From Paraglomus occultum (lineage: Eukaryota; Glomeromycota; Glomeromycetes; Paraglomerales; Paraglomeraceae): a stretch of 22,448 bases of DNA. Each line of letters begins with the position of its first letter. Position 1 is the first letter of the stretch. Made by a program: the position numbers and the translations under genes. The stretch lies in NCBI GenBank assembly GCA_910592205.1, contig CAJVPJ010000535.1, positions 1 through 22,448 of the forward strand, written 5' to 3'. This document shows positions 9,142 to 19,317 of this stretch, in pieces. A model generated the notes under the pieces. It was not told the origin of the DNA. It was given only the letters and a program-made list of their open reading frames with translations, and ran no database searches.

Positions 9142-10700
9142 AGCAATAAAAATTGTTGAGAAAAGTTAATGCCAACAAAATCTTGATGCGGGGAAGAGTT
9201 TATGGCGGAGGCGAAAACATATTAATGCAGCAACGTTGTGATACTATCGAGTGTTTACAAATAGCGTTACTGACGTCAAACAACCGTCGTTGTTCCATCG
9301 TTCTCAGAATTGGTATAAATTTTTGTCTTTGTAATACTCGGGGGGAAAACGATGATGATAATTTGGTAATTAATGTAAACTAGTGAATGGTTTTTTTTAA
9401 ATCAATTAAACTGTTTGCCGTGAAAAGTCAATTCCTCAAGTTTCTTGGTGCTTATATAAAAAAATACAACATATTATTGTTCTAGCACTAGTGACAACTT
9501 CAAAAATTTGATATCGTACTGCACAGACTTAAAATGCAACAAAGTTTAGTCTATGAATTAAGACATGGCTCCTAATACTAACCACGTGCTCTCTATAAAA
9601 ATTATTTCCCGGATCGGTAAAATCCATAAAAATTCGATATTTCAGAATCATTTATTATTATGTTCACGTGCATGTAGAAAATTTAATAAATTTTGTATTA
9701 TTCGGTTGTGCGTTATAGACAATTTTGACGATAACGATACAAATTATTAATGGGCAAAAACATTACATTGCTGCTTTATAATGTCATTTTTCACAACTAA
9801 CACAATCGGTCAGCTTAAAAACCACTAACAAACAGGTGAGCAAAAAAGGACTATCGAAGGAATGTAATTTTGAGCAAATTTTAGCAATGTTTTTTCACTG
9901 CCCCCCCATTTATACATACCAATAGAGTTTTGCCTCCAACACAACAATTATGCCCAATATCATTGTTAGAAAAACATCAATAGTAATAGACATATCCATA
10001 TACGATTTTTGATCGGCATGTTGGTACCACCCCAAAAATTGAATAGGCAAGGTATACCTGTTTATAGTTCAATGTCGCATAATTATTTCCATCTGATTCA
10101 GAACACGAAAGTCAGGGGGAGGTTATTATTATACGCAATCACAGGATGATGTCATTTATTGAAACGTTACAACTATTACATGTTCACATACTAAAAGATT
10201 AGCATCTATGAGGCAATCGTACTCGTGCAGAAACAACCAACAATTTCACGCCATTATTTTAAAGAGTCCATTTGCATAATAATAATGCATAATGTCATTT
10301 ATTTGATCTTGCCAAGTCAGATTAACCAAACAAGTATAAACACATCACCAAAAAAAGTAAACATCTCCTCAACAGATTCCATCTATAAGCGGCATCCATA
10401 CAAATGGAATAGTTTTTATAAAAATTTCTCTCATTGATATCCAAATCTATAAGCCAAGCCGAGATGTAATATATAATATATGTAGTATGTAGTCGATCAG
10501 CAATTTAAGCTAAATCATATATCTTACACAAGTAGGTTTTTTTTATTATCAACAGTAAATTTAGTTCACCCGGAAAGAAAAATATTCGACATTTTTGTAG
10601 AAAAAAAAAAGAAAATCCCAAACAAAACTATTATCACAAGAGGAAACGGATGTAAAAAAAATAAAAAAATTTTTTTTTCACATTCGTAAAGGCGAACTGC
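9142..10700. other. Intergenic, about 1.5 kb
   Basis: Low-complexity, AT-rich sequence with short frames (9153-9383, 9565-9750, 10225-10437, all +) of no recognisable content. There is a C7 run at 9901-9907 and A/T homopolymers at 10599-10679. TTTATT at 10542-10547 (AATAAA on the minus strand) is a candidate polyA signal for the RING gene to its right. Confidence 0.45.
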
Positions 10701-10706
10701 AATCTA

Positions 10707-12444
10707 TCAAGGCAATAGAGGCGTTTCTTCCGTTGCCGTGCAGACATCACGTTTACAGATTGGACACTGCAAGCCAAAAAAATGACGTTAATAGCCAGCC
10801 ACACAATAACTACACATTGCTTTGATGCATCCCAAAATACTTACAAATCCTTTTTGCCTCGTCAACCAACTATCGATACACGCAACATGGAATTCGTGCT
10901 TACAAGGCATGATTCGGAGCTCATCTTTATCTTGATAATCCTCCAGACAGATACAACATTCCGTAGGATCATTTTCCTGTCTCCTAGACGCATAGTAGAT
11001 TTTAATAGGAAGATTACAAACAACTTGACGCGGAGCAATGTCTTGTCTTCGTCTCTGTCGTCGGCGGATACGCCAAACGATGTAGATGAATATCATCATT
11101 ATAGTCGGAGAAAGAACGACCACAATAATGACATCTAATAGTGGTCTGTAAAGTGAGTGGTTAGAGGAGGGTGGTTTCAAAAGAAAGTATGTCAAGTCTT
11201 ATCAGTAAATATAAACATCTTGCGAAACGTGAGCCCATAATGAAGAAATGCTTACTGCAAAATATCGTCTTTTGTAAGCTTTATTAAAACACCTTCCTCC
11301 GTTTCTGTGAGTTGTGTCAACTTCTGATAGTCATCTTGTCCAACAAAGACGGAAGGTATTTGTACATCTCGCGTATCCCCTGGAAAGAAAAATGATGCTA
11401 GATTGGTATATACAAGTCAAAAACAAACCCGGTAGATATTGAAAGCAATAAATGAAAAAGCGTTTTGCTATCCTTACAAACGCAAGAAAGAAGGGGCTAT
11501 ATAGATACTCATGTATCATAATACAAATGCCAAGCATAACCTTGCAACGTTTAATTCTCAGATATACATCTTTCTTTTTTTATTTTCCACCACTCTCGAC
11601 CCCCCCCCCCTTCTCCCACAACACACACACACACACACACACACACTCTCTCTCTCTCTCTCTCTCTCTCAATCTCTTATTTTACTCACCGGTAGCGTAC
11701 ATAGTAATCAAAGTCTTATGTATAGGATCCCCAACAACGACTGCAACAAATCCCTCAGCTTGCATGTTGCGCACCTTGTCGATGAATGAGCATTCACCTC
11801 GTTCGATAAGAATGATCAAATCTTTGCCGACGATTGGTTTTTTAAATCTTTCACAGCCCTTAACGTTGTTTTTATCAATGCTTGCTGCCGTTACCAGATG
11901 GCCTGTGAGGCCATCTTCGGTTAGGCGAGGGCCGAAGGCTGCTATACGATCTTGGAAGGTGACATTTGTAGCCTGAAAGCGGAATTATAGTGAGAATCGA
12001 GTGCGAGCGAAAAAAAAAAGATTTACAATAAAGTTACAAAATGTGAAGCAAATATGTAGAGAGGGAATGGCTATCAAGAGCGAGAAAAAAAAAAAGAAAG
12101 GAATTGGAGAGAGTCTAGAGTGATTGTGTCAGTCGGTCGTTTTTTACATTGGTGGGAAATTCTAACAAAGAACTCTTACAATTAATATGATCATTGTACT
12201 CACTCAAAATAACAAAATATCGCATACATCAAGAAAAAAAAAGTCATTACACAGACTAGAGCATTTCCCGGAGTTTGACAAAAAAATTGCGCTGATGCTA
12301 TTCCACAACCCAATGCAGTGATGAACCAAATTATCTTACCACAATAACTATCGAGGCATCAGCAGCTCCGTTTCCAAAGTGTACCCAATGCGCGACAAAC
12401 AGGCAGTGCGCCAACAACAGAAACAGTAAGAAACGATTAAACAT
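10707..12444 (-). CDS. PA-TM-RING E3 ubiquitin ligase (RING-H2)
   Basis: Five exons (12340-12444, 11690-11972, 11256-11379, 10845-11145, 10707-10766) join in frame to 290 residues. The start MFNRFLLFLLLAHCLFVAHW is a signal peptide. Residues about 36-170 form a protease-associated domain, with LIERGECSFIDKVRNMQAEG, then AVVVGD and the VQIPSVFVG strand. One membrane span (about 173-195, VIIVVVLSPTIMMIFIYIVW) is followed by the basic stop-transfer RIRRRQRRR. The RING-H2 is complete and split by the last intron: Cys234, Cys237, Cys252, His254, His257, Cys260, Cys272, Cys275. The layout (luminal PA, cytosolic RING) is that of the RNF13/GRAIL group, which ubiquitinates proteins in endosomes or vacuolar membranes; this role is inferred from the family. 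Only 15 residues follow the last cysteine, so the long tail of animal members is missing. Substrates are unknown. Confidence 0.93.
11600..11670. repeat. Poly-C run and compound (AC)n(TC)n microsatellite
   Basis: C11 (11600-11610) is followed by about 13 AC units (from about 11619) and about 12 TC units to 11670. It sits in the intron between exons 2 and 3 of the RING gene. On the coding strand it reads (GA)n(GT)n(G)11, about 20 nt after the donor. Length polymorphism is likely. Confidence 0.95.
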
Positions 12445-12723
12445 TTGCTCTAAAGAATGCTACGCTCTTTGTTTCTTTGCAAGTATATTAATTATGCCTT
12501 AAAACTGTTCGTGAATTTAGTATTTCCGGGAACAGAATAAATTTAGTAAAACTTTTTTTTTCTTTCCGTTTCCAGGGATATAAACTAATGTCTGTCTATT
12601 GGCAACGACACACTGCTTTAATGCAGAAGAGAATAAAGGGTGGTCGATCTAATAAGTTGAGAGGAAAAAAACGCTTAATAAATTAACTACACAAAGGAGA
12701 AAGAAGTCCAACTTTAACAAAAT

Positions 12724-12781
12724 GGGGGGAGGGGAAGGGCACGGGGGAAGTGGGGTGAGGGGGAGTGGAAGGGGGGGGGGG
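12724..12781 (+). repeat. G-rich tract, quadruplex-like
   Basis: About 58 bases are almost purely purine, with at least six runs of four or more G separated by one to five bases, ending in G11 (12771-12781). The tract lies about 280-340 bp upstream of the RING gene start, with G on the non-coding strand relative to that gene. Confidence 0.85.
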
Positions 12782-13141
12782 TTAGCTACGAATACAGAGA
12801 AGGAAGAAAGCAAGCCCGTCAACAGTTACCGAAAGTGAAATAAACAAATAAGTGCAAGAGTTGCGGAGATAGCGCCATGGAAAACGTCATCGCAATGGAT
12901 GGGATTGCTCTGCGCATAGATAATAAAAATAATTACTAACGTGACCTCACACAAGATCCCTCTTTTCTAAACAAAGTGTGCAACGTTTCCATCACAGGCA
13001 ACAGGTGATTTTGTAAACTCGGTGTAAAAGTGATGTGCGAGCATCGATTACTACTAGTCGGATGTTAGAACGAATAATGGTGTATATTTTGTACATGGCA
13101 AATGGTAAATAACAGAGGTAATAGAATAACAACGATAAAAA

Positions 13142-13190
13142 TAGGAATAAGAATAAGAATGGCAACAGCAACAGCAACAGCAACAGCAAC
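13142..13190 (+). repeat. Hexamer microsatellites (GAATAA)n and (CAACAG)n
   Basis: About three GAATAA-type units (13142-13160) are followed by about five CAACAG units (13161-13190), which degenerate into CAACAA/CGACAA to about 13206. Confidence 0.85.
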
Positions 13191-13629
13191 AACGACAACA
13201 CCAACAATGAGAGCAGGTATCTCGTAAGCGTAAATGTTTAAATGTGGAGATTGGCTGGGGTGAGAAAATGGGGTGGGAATTGATAAACTTTATTTGTAAA
13301 TGATCGTCGATCAGCTCATATTTTTTACTAATTACCTGTGGCGCAGTCAATTATCGATTTATATAATGACTTGTAAATAATTTTTAACCCTCAATGTAAG
13401 AATACGACTCCAAGTGATTACAACCCCAAATATTGCTAGTGTCCCTACTTTTTAATGAAAAACTTTTTGTAGTTTTTTTTTTTTATTTTCATGTGTAGAA
13501 GTTTCGTTCGACTGTTTTCAATCATGTGAAAATAATGCACGAAATACAAAGATTTTGAATATCAGTTGTGATACGATGCATACAGGTATGCTTTATAATT
13601 TCAGCAGCAATCGCACACTGGGCATGTTG

Positions 13630-13890
13630 TTATTTGCTGTCATTGAACCATCTTGGACAAGAGATACAATTACATGCATCAGGTTCTACGTAAACCTTGG
13701 TTTGTCCTCTTTTTCCCGATCGCCGTGTCTCTAAGCATTCGTAATGATAATCTTTCAAAGGAGTTGTGCTACTAGTTTCATCGACTTTTTTTCTACTCCA
13801 GATGTTCAAATCCCATACTCTAATTTTTTCGGACAATCCCTGGGCATTAATATTGAACATCTCGAAATCTTGTATTCCTTTTTTAGAATG
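13630..13890 (-). CDS. Unidentified coding block (possible last exon)
   Basis: A minus-strand frame after a short AAAAAAG acceptor-like site reads GIQDFEMFNINAQGLSEKIR, then VWDLNIWSRKKVDE, a Lys/Arg-rich stretch, and EPDACNCISCPRWFNDSK-stop at 13630. The first ATG inside it is at 13860 (76 codons). The composition is protein-like and the C-terminus has four closely spaced cysteines (counting the ECLE one), but the motif is not a zinc-binding class I can name. It may be the final exon of a gene that includes the blocks at 14450-14570 and 14659-14877, but I could not find splice junctions connecting them. Confidence 0.35.
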   Translation of the reverse strand, partial: HSKKGIQDFEMFNINAQGLSEKIRVWDLNIWSRKKVDETSSTTPLKDYHYECLETRRSGKRGQTKVYVEPDACNCISCPRWFNDSK

Positions 13891-14283
13891 TTGTAAACAA
13901 TCATATTACGTAACTAATAAACGAACCGGACGTGTAGGGTGTTTATTACAACAGTAATATTTTGTGTGTGACGATTCTTTTATTAACATGGTCTGCAAAG
14001 CTTATTATGCGTCGAGAATCATGTAATGCTGTTATTATTTATTGCTTTTAACCTGATCAAGTTGTTTTTTTGCTAAAATAGGTTATCGAATACCGATACA
14101 TGACCGTGATCCAAAATAGTATTGTCTTACCGTGTCGCTACTAGTACGTACGTATACCGTTCCTTTAAATGAATTTGTCATGTGCTATATATACACGATC
14201 CCAAATTAGTAATTTCCTGGAAAGAGCAAATCTTTAGTTGACTCTGCATGATCAATTTTTCTGGTACACTCATGACACATTTC

Positions 14284-14296
14284 GGGGGGGGGGGGG
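14284..14296 (+). repeat. Poly-G homopolymer (G13)
   Basis: Thirteen consecutive G in AT-rich DNA. The length is prone to sequencing and replication slippage. Confidence 0.95.
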
Positions 14297-14463
14297 CATC
14301 AAAATAAACTTTCTACACTACATAACAAATAATCAAATGCAAAAACAATCATCTATTCAAGACCATTGTAGTGGGACAAGTGAAGATTCTCACGCATCTG
14401 ATTCAACGGACCCTTCCATTGCCGTAATGTCATTCGCGTCTGTATCTGTAGGATGAGTAAATG

Positions 14464-14566
14464 TCATCTTACATTTGATTTCACATAGTAATAGGGAGTA
14501 GCAACGACAAATGTCTTGTCGATGTTAGATAGAGACCATAGAAGGACTGGCTCAAATTTGTTCATG
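14464..14566 (-). CDS. Short coding block, possible first exon
   Basis: A minus-strand ATG at about 14566 opens MNKFEPVLLWSLSNIDKTFV, then VATPYYYVKSN. At that point a good donor, GTAAGA, begins (about 14473) before the frame closes. This looks like a short first exon. The nearest acceptor, CCTACAG, would give an intron of only 27 nt, which is too short to trust; a more distant acceptor is needed. No domain is recognised. Confidence 0.25.
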
Positions 14567-14658
14567 GAAATGATTCCGAGTCATAAAGACACTACACCTA
14601 TTAAATAAATTCAACCCCCAAGTAACGGGCACACTATGCATGACTGACTACTGTCATT

Positions 14659-14877
14659 TCAACGTAATATTTTATCCGCACATTTCATATGTTCCCGGCG
14701 TTTGTCCTTCTTCAACGAACCGTCCGTTGCCATAGGAATTACTTCCCTAGTTTTAGAACGTCGAAGTACGGCATATTCACATGAGAAGAAACTCTTAATA
14801 GAGAGTATTCTCATCAACGCTTTTACCATATACCCACTCAATTTCTTATTTAACGTGTCGTATGCAAATCTCGTCAT
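14659..14877 (-). CDS. Unidentified coding block, 72 residues
   Basis: ATG at 14877 opens MTRFAYDTLNKKLSGYMVKA, then LMRILSIKSFFSCEYAVLRR, then SKTREVIPMATDGSLKKDKR and ends CADKILR-stop. The helical, basic composition looks like real protein. The frame is also open upstream without ATG to 14913, through a C8 run (on the plus strand). I do not recognise the family. It could be an exon, a small gene or a relic; GTAATT inside the block (about 14744) is a possible donor. Confidence 0.35.
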   Translation of the reverse strand: MTRFAYDTLNKKLSGYMVKALMRILSIKSFFSCEYAVLRRSKTREVIPMATDGSLKKDKRREHMKCADKILR

Positions 14878-14913
14878 CACGTAAATCCTATCACATGCAA
14901 GGTCCCCCCCCAA

Positions 14914-17203
14914 AATTTATGCATCACCATCATATTGATAAGTTTATTTTACAGCATCACATCGTATTTGACTAGTATCAGCCACTTGTACCAAGTTTAA
15001 CTCATCAGTGCAATAAGTGACGTTCAGAATCCCAGAGACATGTCCCAACCGCTGTTTCGATGTACCGATCCGTAACTCTACAGATCCCATTCTGAAAAGT
15101 CTCTATTTATTTATTTATCCTTGAGAATTAAAGGTTCCATAGCATACAAATATTAATCTGCATAATGATAATTGAGCGTCTGTAACGCATGAATAATACG
15201 TTTCGTCGTACACTTGCAATCTGATCATACAACTTACGATTGCTAAATGTGTGGTCTGCCCGAAGATCAACCATTACGCCTTAATCATACGATTTTTAAT
15301 CATAAACGATTTTCCGTAAGTGGCCGATCGAATGCGTCATCTGATTCTTTCAAACTTGATAACAGTGCGCCCAATGTTGGCGAAATGTTATGCCTATTGA
15401 AAATATAAAGTGTTAGGTTATCTTATCCGTCTTACTGAACGTGTAAATTCGGCCTTTATTTTGGAAAGACATGTTACAGGGCCAAAATTGAGTTTGACCT
15501 GTCACACAGCACACAATTACGTAAAGGATGAAAGATAACCTTCTCCAAATGCACACCCGCGATTTTCACTATACGTTACATTTATAAACGTGGTTGGTAT
15601 GTCTGAAGTAAACTGAATTTCTACAAGCCGAGTGATTGTGATCGTTAAGCAGCCTCAAAATAAAGAATTTCCTGATCATTGTGCTTAACGAAATGTTAAG
15701 TTTAAAATTTGCGCGAGTGTAATGAAACAATAACAACAATAATGAATTTTTCAATAATATTTGACATCTTTTATCGAGCCACATAAAATGACGGGTGTAA
15801 GGTTGGGACCGGTTTAAAATATGTCGGTTGCAGTATCACCATCTCTCTGACAGTTTACTTATTAGTCTTAATGAGTTGTAAGAAGAATAAAGTCGGATAA
15901 TGATCCGGATATTTCCCAAAGAAATATTAATAAACCGAATACTCATTAGTTCGATATGTATTTATGTGGTCGTTACTAACTATCTTAATATACAGTATAC
16001 CTACATTTTAGTACTGGTACTAAATGAAGGGAGAGACAATTACAAGAAACTGTATTAAGTTTTTGACAAAGCTTTTTATTGGGTAGTCACAATCTCAAGT
16101 AAACCGCTGTCTTGAAAAAACCTTGGGGGTAATTATAATATTTGCATCTCAATTAGATTCGGTCCCATGTTTATTTCGAACAAGGTGTATTCTCAGCCTA
16201 TTCCTCTACATTATTTCAACCATCGAAAATGATTAACAGCGTTTCATCGTTAGAGTGTGAAATCATTAACAAGTGATGTGATTTATGAAAGATCGTGCTA
16301 CTACTACCGTGATGTAAAATTTCGGTGATAAATACTATAACGGGCGTGTCTCCCCCTGAACTTGGATTATCGATAAGCCTAGATTCTGGATTGCCACTTT
16401 CGTAAATTTGGCACGTGCAATTGCATATTAATATCAATAGATAACGATAAGATTAGATAATAATATTATTATTATCAGATATTAGACCAGTTTGTGTGAT
16501 CGCCGGAAATGATGAATTTTATGGATTATCACGATAGTTTCAGTTATGGCAGGTGTAACTGACAAGAAAATTTAAATTCGGCGCGTCTGCAGAAATGAAC
16601 ATCTACGCGTAAAGAGCACGAGCTTCATTACGTGTGTCCATTTGACTGGAGATTGCCCAAGCTGACCCGGAGAAAATGCATGGTTACACTGGTGATACTA
16701 AGACTAGTTATTTCTCTGAAATGATACAAACTGTACAATGATTAAGATTTATGTGTTTTGATGAATGCCATTAAATTGTCCACGAAGGCCTTGTCTTGTT
16801 TGAACATGAAATCTTATAAAGTTGACGGTATCTCAATGGGATTGCAGATTACAAATCGTTAATTACATTAATATCACTCGTGAAGAACGTTCAGCTGGTT
16901 ATTATCAATGAAACGAAAAATTTAATTTCGAAAGACAGTGTGTAGTATATGTGTTGAGATTTTTTTTCTTTCGACGTGTCGCGTATCGTCAGTTAAGAAG
17001 TGTAGTCAATTCGAGCGGCTTGACAATGCCGTGCGGTTGTCATCACATTTCACGTTGAAAATAATATCACTCATATCTTACAAATTTTATTGTCGCTGTA
17101 ATAATAAAATCAAGCGTCTCTTTGATGAAACATCATACAAGAACTAAAAGAATGATCCGCATTGATGAAAAAGGTTTAAGTAAATAATATACAGAAAGTG
17201 TAG
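14914..17203. other. Long stretch without a supported gene, about 2.3 kb
   Basis: AT-rich sequence with only short frames: 15569-15784 (-), 16216-16437 (-, with GSSSTIFHKSHHLLMISHSN) and 16938-17147 (+). None has a recognised motif, a strong start or plausible splicing. Tetranucleotide TATT repeats lie at about 15103-15117. The right end would hold the 3' UTR of the YSC84 homologue. Confidence 0.45.
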
Positions 17204-17209
17204 TTTATT
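17204..17209 (-). terminator. PolyA signal of the YSC84 homologue
   Basis: TTTATT on the plus strand is AATAAA on the minus strand, about 130 nt past the stop codon at 17337. Confidence 0.4.
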
Positions 17210-17336
17210 AGCATAAAGTTATTGTCATTTCTCGCAGAAAAACGAACTATCGAAACTACCACTAAAAAATGAATTACTAGGTTGATATTATAAATACAAA
17301 TTCGTAACTTCATAAACACATTCTCAGAGCAATCAG

Positions 17337-18655
17337 TTAAACAAGAGCGACATAATTAGCAGGAAACTAGCAAAGAAATGAATAAATGAAGTGAGACTCA
17401 AACACGACAATCACGGTTTGGAAAACAAACGATCATGCAAACACTTACAATCCCTTCCTGTCCGTTGACCCTTCCCGTCCACCAGTCATTCGTGCTTTCA
17501 GACTTCTTTAATATAGTGATAATGTCATCTTTTTGAAAACTCAAATCCCCGCTTTGCTCACCGGCAAAATCATACAATGCTACCGCCTCTAACTGTGGAG
17601 TCCGTTGAGGCATCTTTGGCTTGGGCGCCAATACTGGTTTATTCTGTCCTCCAACGCTATTGCTCCTGCCCATGTAAGACTGTTCGTCTGTAGGATAGGC
17701 TACGGGAGTGTACGGAGGAGGTTGGCTGTGTCGAATATTATTCCGTCCAGATTCTAAGTGCGGATTGTAAGGTGTAATAGCATGACTGTTGGGATTGTAA
17801 GATGTATTAGTATGACTGTTGGGATTGTAAGGTGTAATAGCATGACTGTTGGGATCGGGGCGTGCCGCGCGAGCAGTGAGTGCGCGATAGAGAACATCGG
17901 CTTGAGGTGGTGGAGCAATTTGTCCAGAAAGTAGCTCCTTGGCGGAAACTTTTCGGTGATAAAATTTGGAGTTTGCATCTTTGCGCTCAATTATTACTGA
18001 ACCTTCGATCGATACCCCTTGACGTGTGAGAAAGGATTCAAAGAACGTCAATATCAATATAAAACAAAGTTAAAGACCGAACATGCGTGAAATAGGGACG
18101 CACTATGCGAGTAACGATCGCTTACCTGCAAAAAGACCTTTTGTTTTGCTATAGGAAAATATAGCAGCAACATGTCCTACGGAAACTGAACCTGCTCCTT
18201 CAGCATTTCTTCCAATTGGACCAGCAGCAACTGCACAATAAATAGACACATCAATTTACCATACGCACACGATCGAGATATTTCTATGACAATAAATAGG
18301 AATAATGTTTATGATACCTGACAGATTGCCACCTAATGTCACATTTCCTCCGTGCATAAATGATTTCACAGCATCGCGGCTATTTAGGACAATTACAAAG
18401 TCTGTAACTTCAGCTCCGATCTGACCCCCAAAACCCTGTTGAAAATAAAAAAGATTGTCAACGATAATGATAATCGGGAACGTTTGTAAAATACTCCTTC
18501 ACTTACCATGCCACCCGTACCGATCGCAGAAGGCGCAGACCATGCTAAGTAAGGGTAACCAAAATATCAACAATCAGATACCACATTCACAATTTTCAAA
18601 AAAGCATCTCATTAATTGTAACCTATAACTTACATCCGTCTTCGAGTCTATTAAT

Positions 18656-18686
<31 letters not shown>

Positions 18687-19250
18687 AAGAAAAGCAGCGC
18701 AATAGTAAGCAAATAATATCGCACAGCGGTTAAAACACACAAATTGATTCACTATTTTGAAAGTCACGACATACCTTGCAACCACCAAACCCGAGCCAGC
18801 GCGACCGGAAAACAAGAAACCGGCTTTAATGACTGTAAATATAGCAAACCCCTTTGCTTTTTGCAAAATGTTGGGAGGAATAACCTTGTCCGGGCCCTGG
18901 TATTTGAAGAATATTAATCAAAAACTGATTCGGTTGGATTGAACGCAAAAAATATATATATAGAATAATACCTTCGCTTCAACAGGGTCTGACAAGGATT
19001 CGGTAGTGCAAATAGGGAAAAATAAAAGTAAAAAACGTAAGAACACACATTGTCTGACGAACTTTTGAATAAATACCTAAACCAGCTTGGCGTTAACATA
19101 CCTATAAAACTATTTAAAATCTTTGCAGCTTTTCGGCATTCGCCTATAATTAAAATAGCAAAAATTCAGAACTGCATGTTCTCCGGTAAGTAGCCTTCCA
19201 AATATATTAATCATACCAGCAAGATCGGTCGGTAATGGAGAGTTAACCAT
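17337..19250 (-). CDS. YSC84: Ysc84/Lsb3 homologue: SYLF domain plus SH3
   Basis: Ten exons (19217-19250, 19102-19143, 18972-18988, 18775-18896, 18634-18647, 18507-18544, 18318-18435, 18126-18230, 17449-18017, 17337-17366) join in frame to 362 residues. Exons 3 and 5 are only 17 and 14 nt. SYLF domain (about residues 5-210): MVNSPLPTDLAGECRKAAKI, then KGFAIFTVIKAGFLFSGRAG, SGLVVARLEDGSWSAPSAIG, TGGMGFGGQIGAEVTDFVIV, and GNLSVAAGPIGRNAEGAGSV. The SH3 domain (308-362) has ALYDF, the WW pair and GIFPANYV, so the ligand pocket is intact. In yeast this protein binds phosphoinositides and actin, and works with Las17/WASP and Sla1 at endocytic patches; the same role is inferred here. A Pro/Asn/Ser-rich linker (about 225-305) holds three 10-residue repeats and PPPYTP and KPVLAPKPKMP proline motifs. 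The start is the only ATG matching the family N-terminus. Confidence 0.95.
17762..17851 (-). repeat. Three 30-bp tandem repeats in the YSC84 linker
   Basis: Three units each encode a 10-residue block on the minus strand: PNSHAITPYN, PNSHTNTSYN, PNSHAITPYN. The outer copies are nearly identical in DNA and the middle one has diverged. The unit length keeps frame. Confidence 0.9.
18658..18687 (-). repeat. (AAG)n repeat serving as polypyrimidine tract
   Basis: About nine or ten AAG units on the plus strand read (CTT)n on the coding strand, just upstream of the TTAATAG acceptor of the 14-nt exon 5. The repeat therefore provides the polypyrimidine tract of that intron. Confidence 0.8.
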
Positions 19251-19301
19251 GGCTTTTTCAACTATTTTTTATTTACAGTTTTTTGCCCTCGTGGGGGCTG
19301 T

Positions 19302-19317
19302 ATTATATATATTTATC
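19302..19317 (-). promoter_or_regulatory. TATA-like region of the YSC84 homologue
   Basis: On the minus strand the sequence reads ATAAATATATATAATA, about 52-67 nt upstream of the ATG at 19250. Confidence 0.35.

Larger units (their letters stand above)
12445..13629. other. Upstream region of the RING gene with repeats
   Basis: No coding gene is supported. The presumed promoter of the RING gene lies at the left end. It contains the G-rich tract (12724-12781) and the GAATAA/CAACAG hexamer repeats (13142-13190). Two minus-strand frames over 12992-13350 translate the hexamers into Leu or Cys runs and are repeat artefacts. Confidence 0.5.

Noticed and set aside
11452-11976. A 174-codon plus-strand frame with HTHTHT and SLSLSL runs
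   Set aside because: It reads through the AC/TC microsatellite and is antisense to the RING gene's PA-domain exon.
12992-13350. Minus-strand frames with Leu-rich and Cys-rich runs
   Set aside because: They are translations of the CAACAG/GAATAA hexamer repeats in two frames and contain no domain.
14446-14472. A 27-nt GTAAGA...CTACAG intron on the minus strand
   Set aside because: It has perfect borders but is shorter than any credible intron in this window (shortest otherwise about 33-44 nt).
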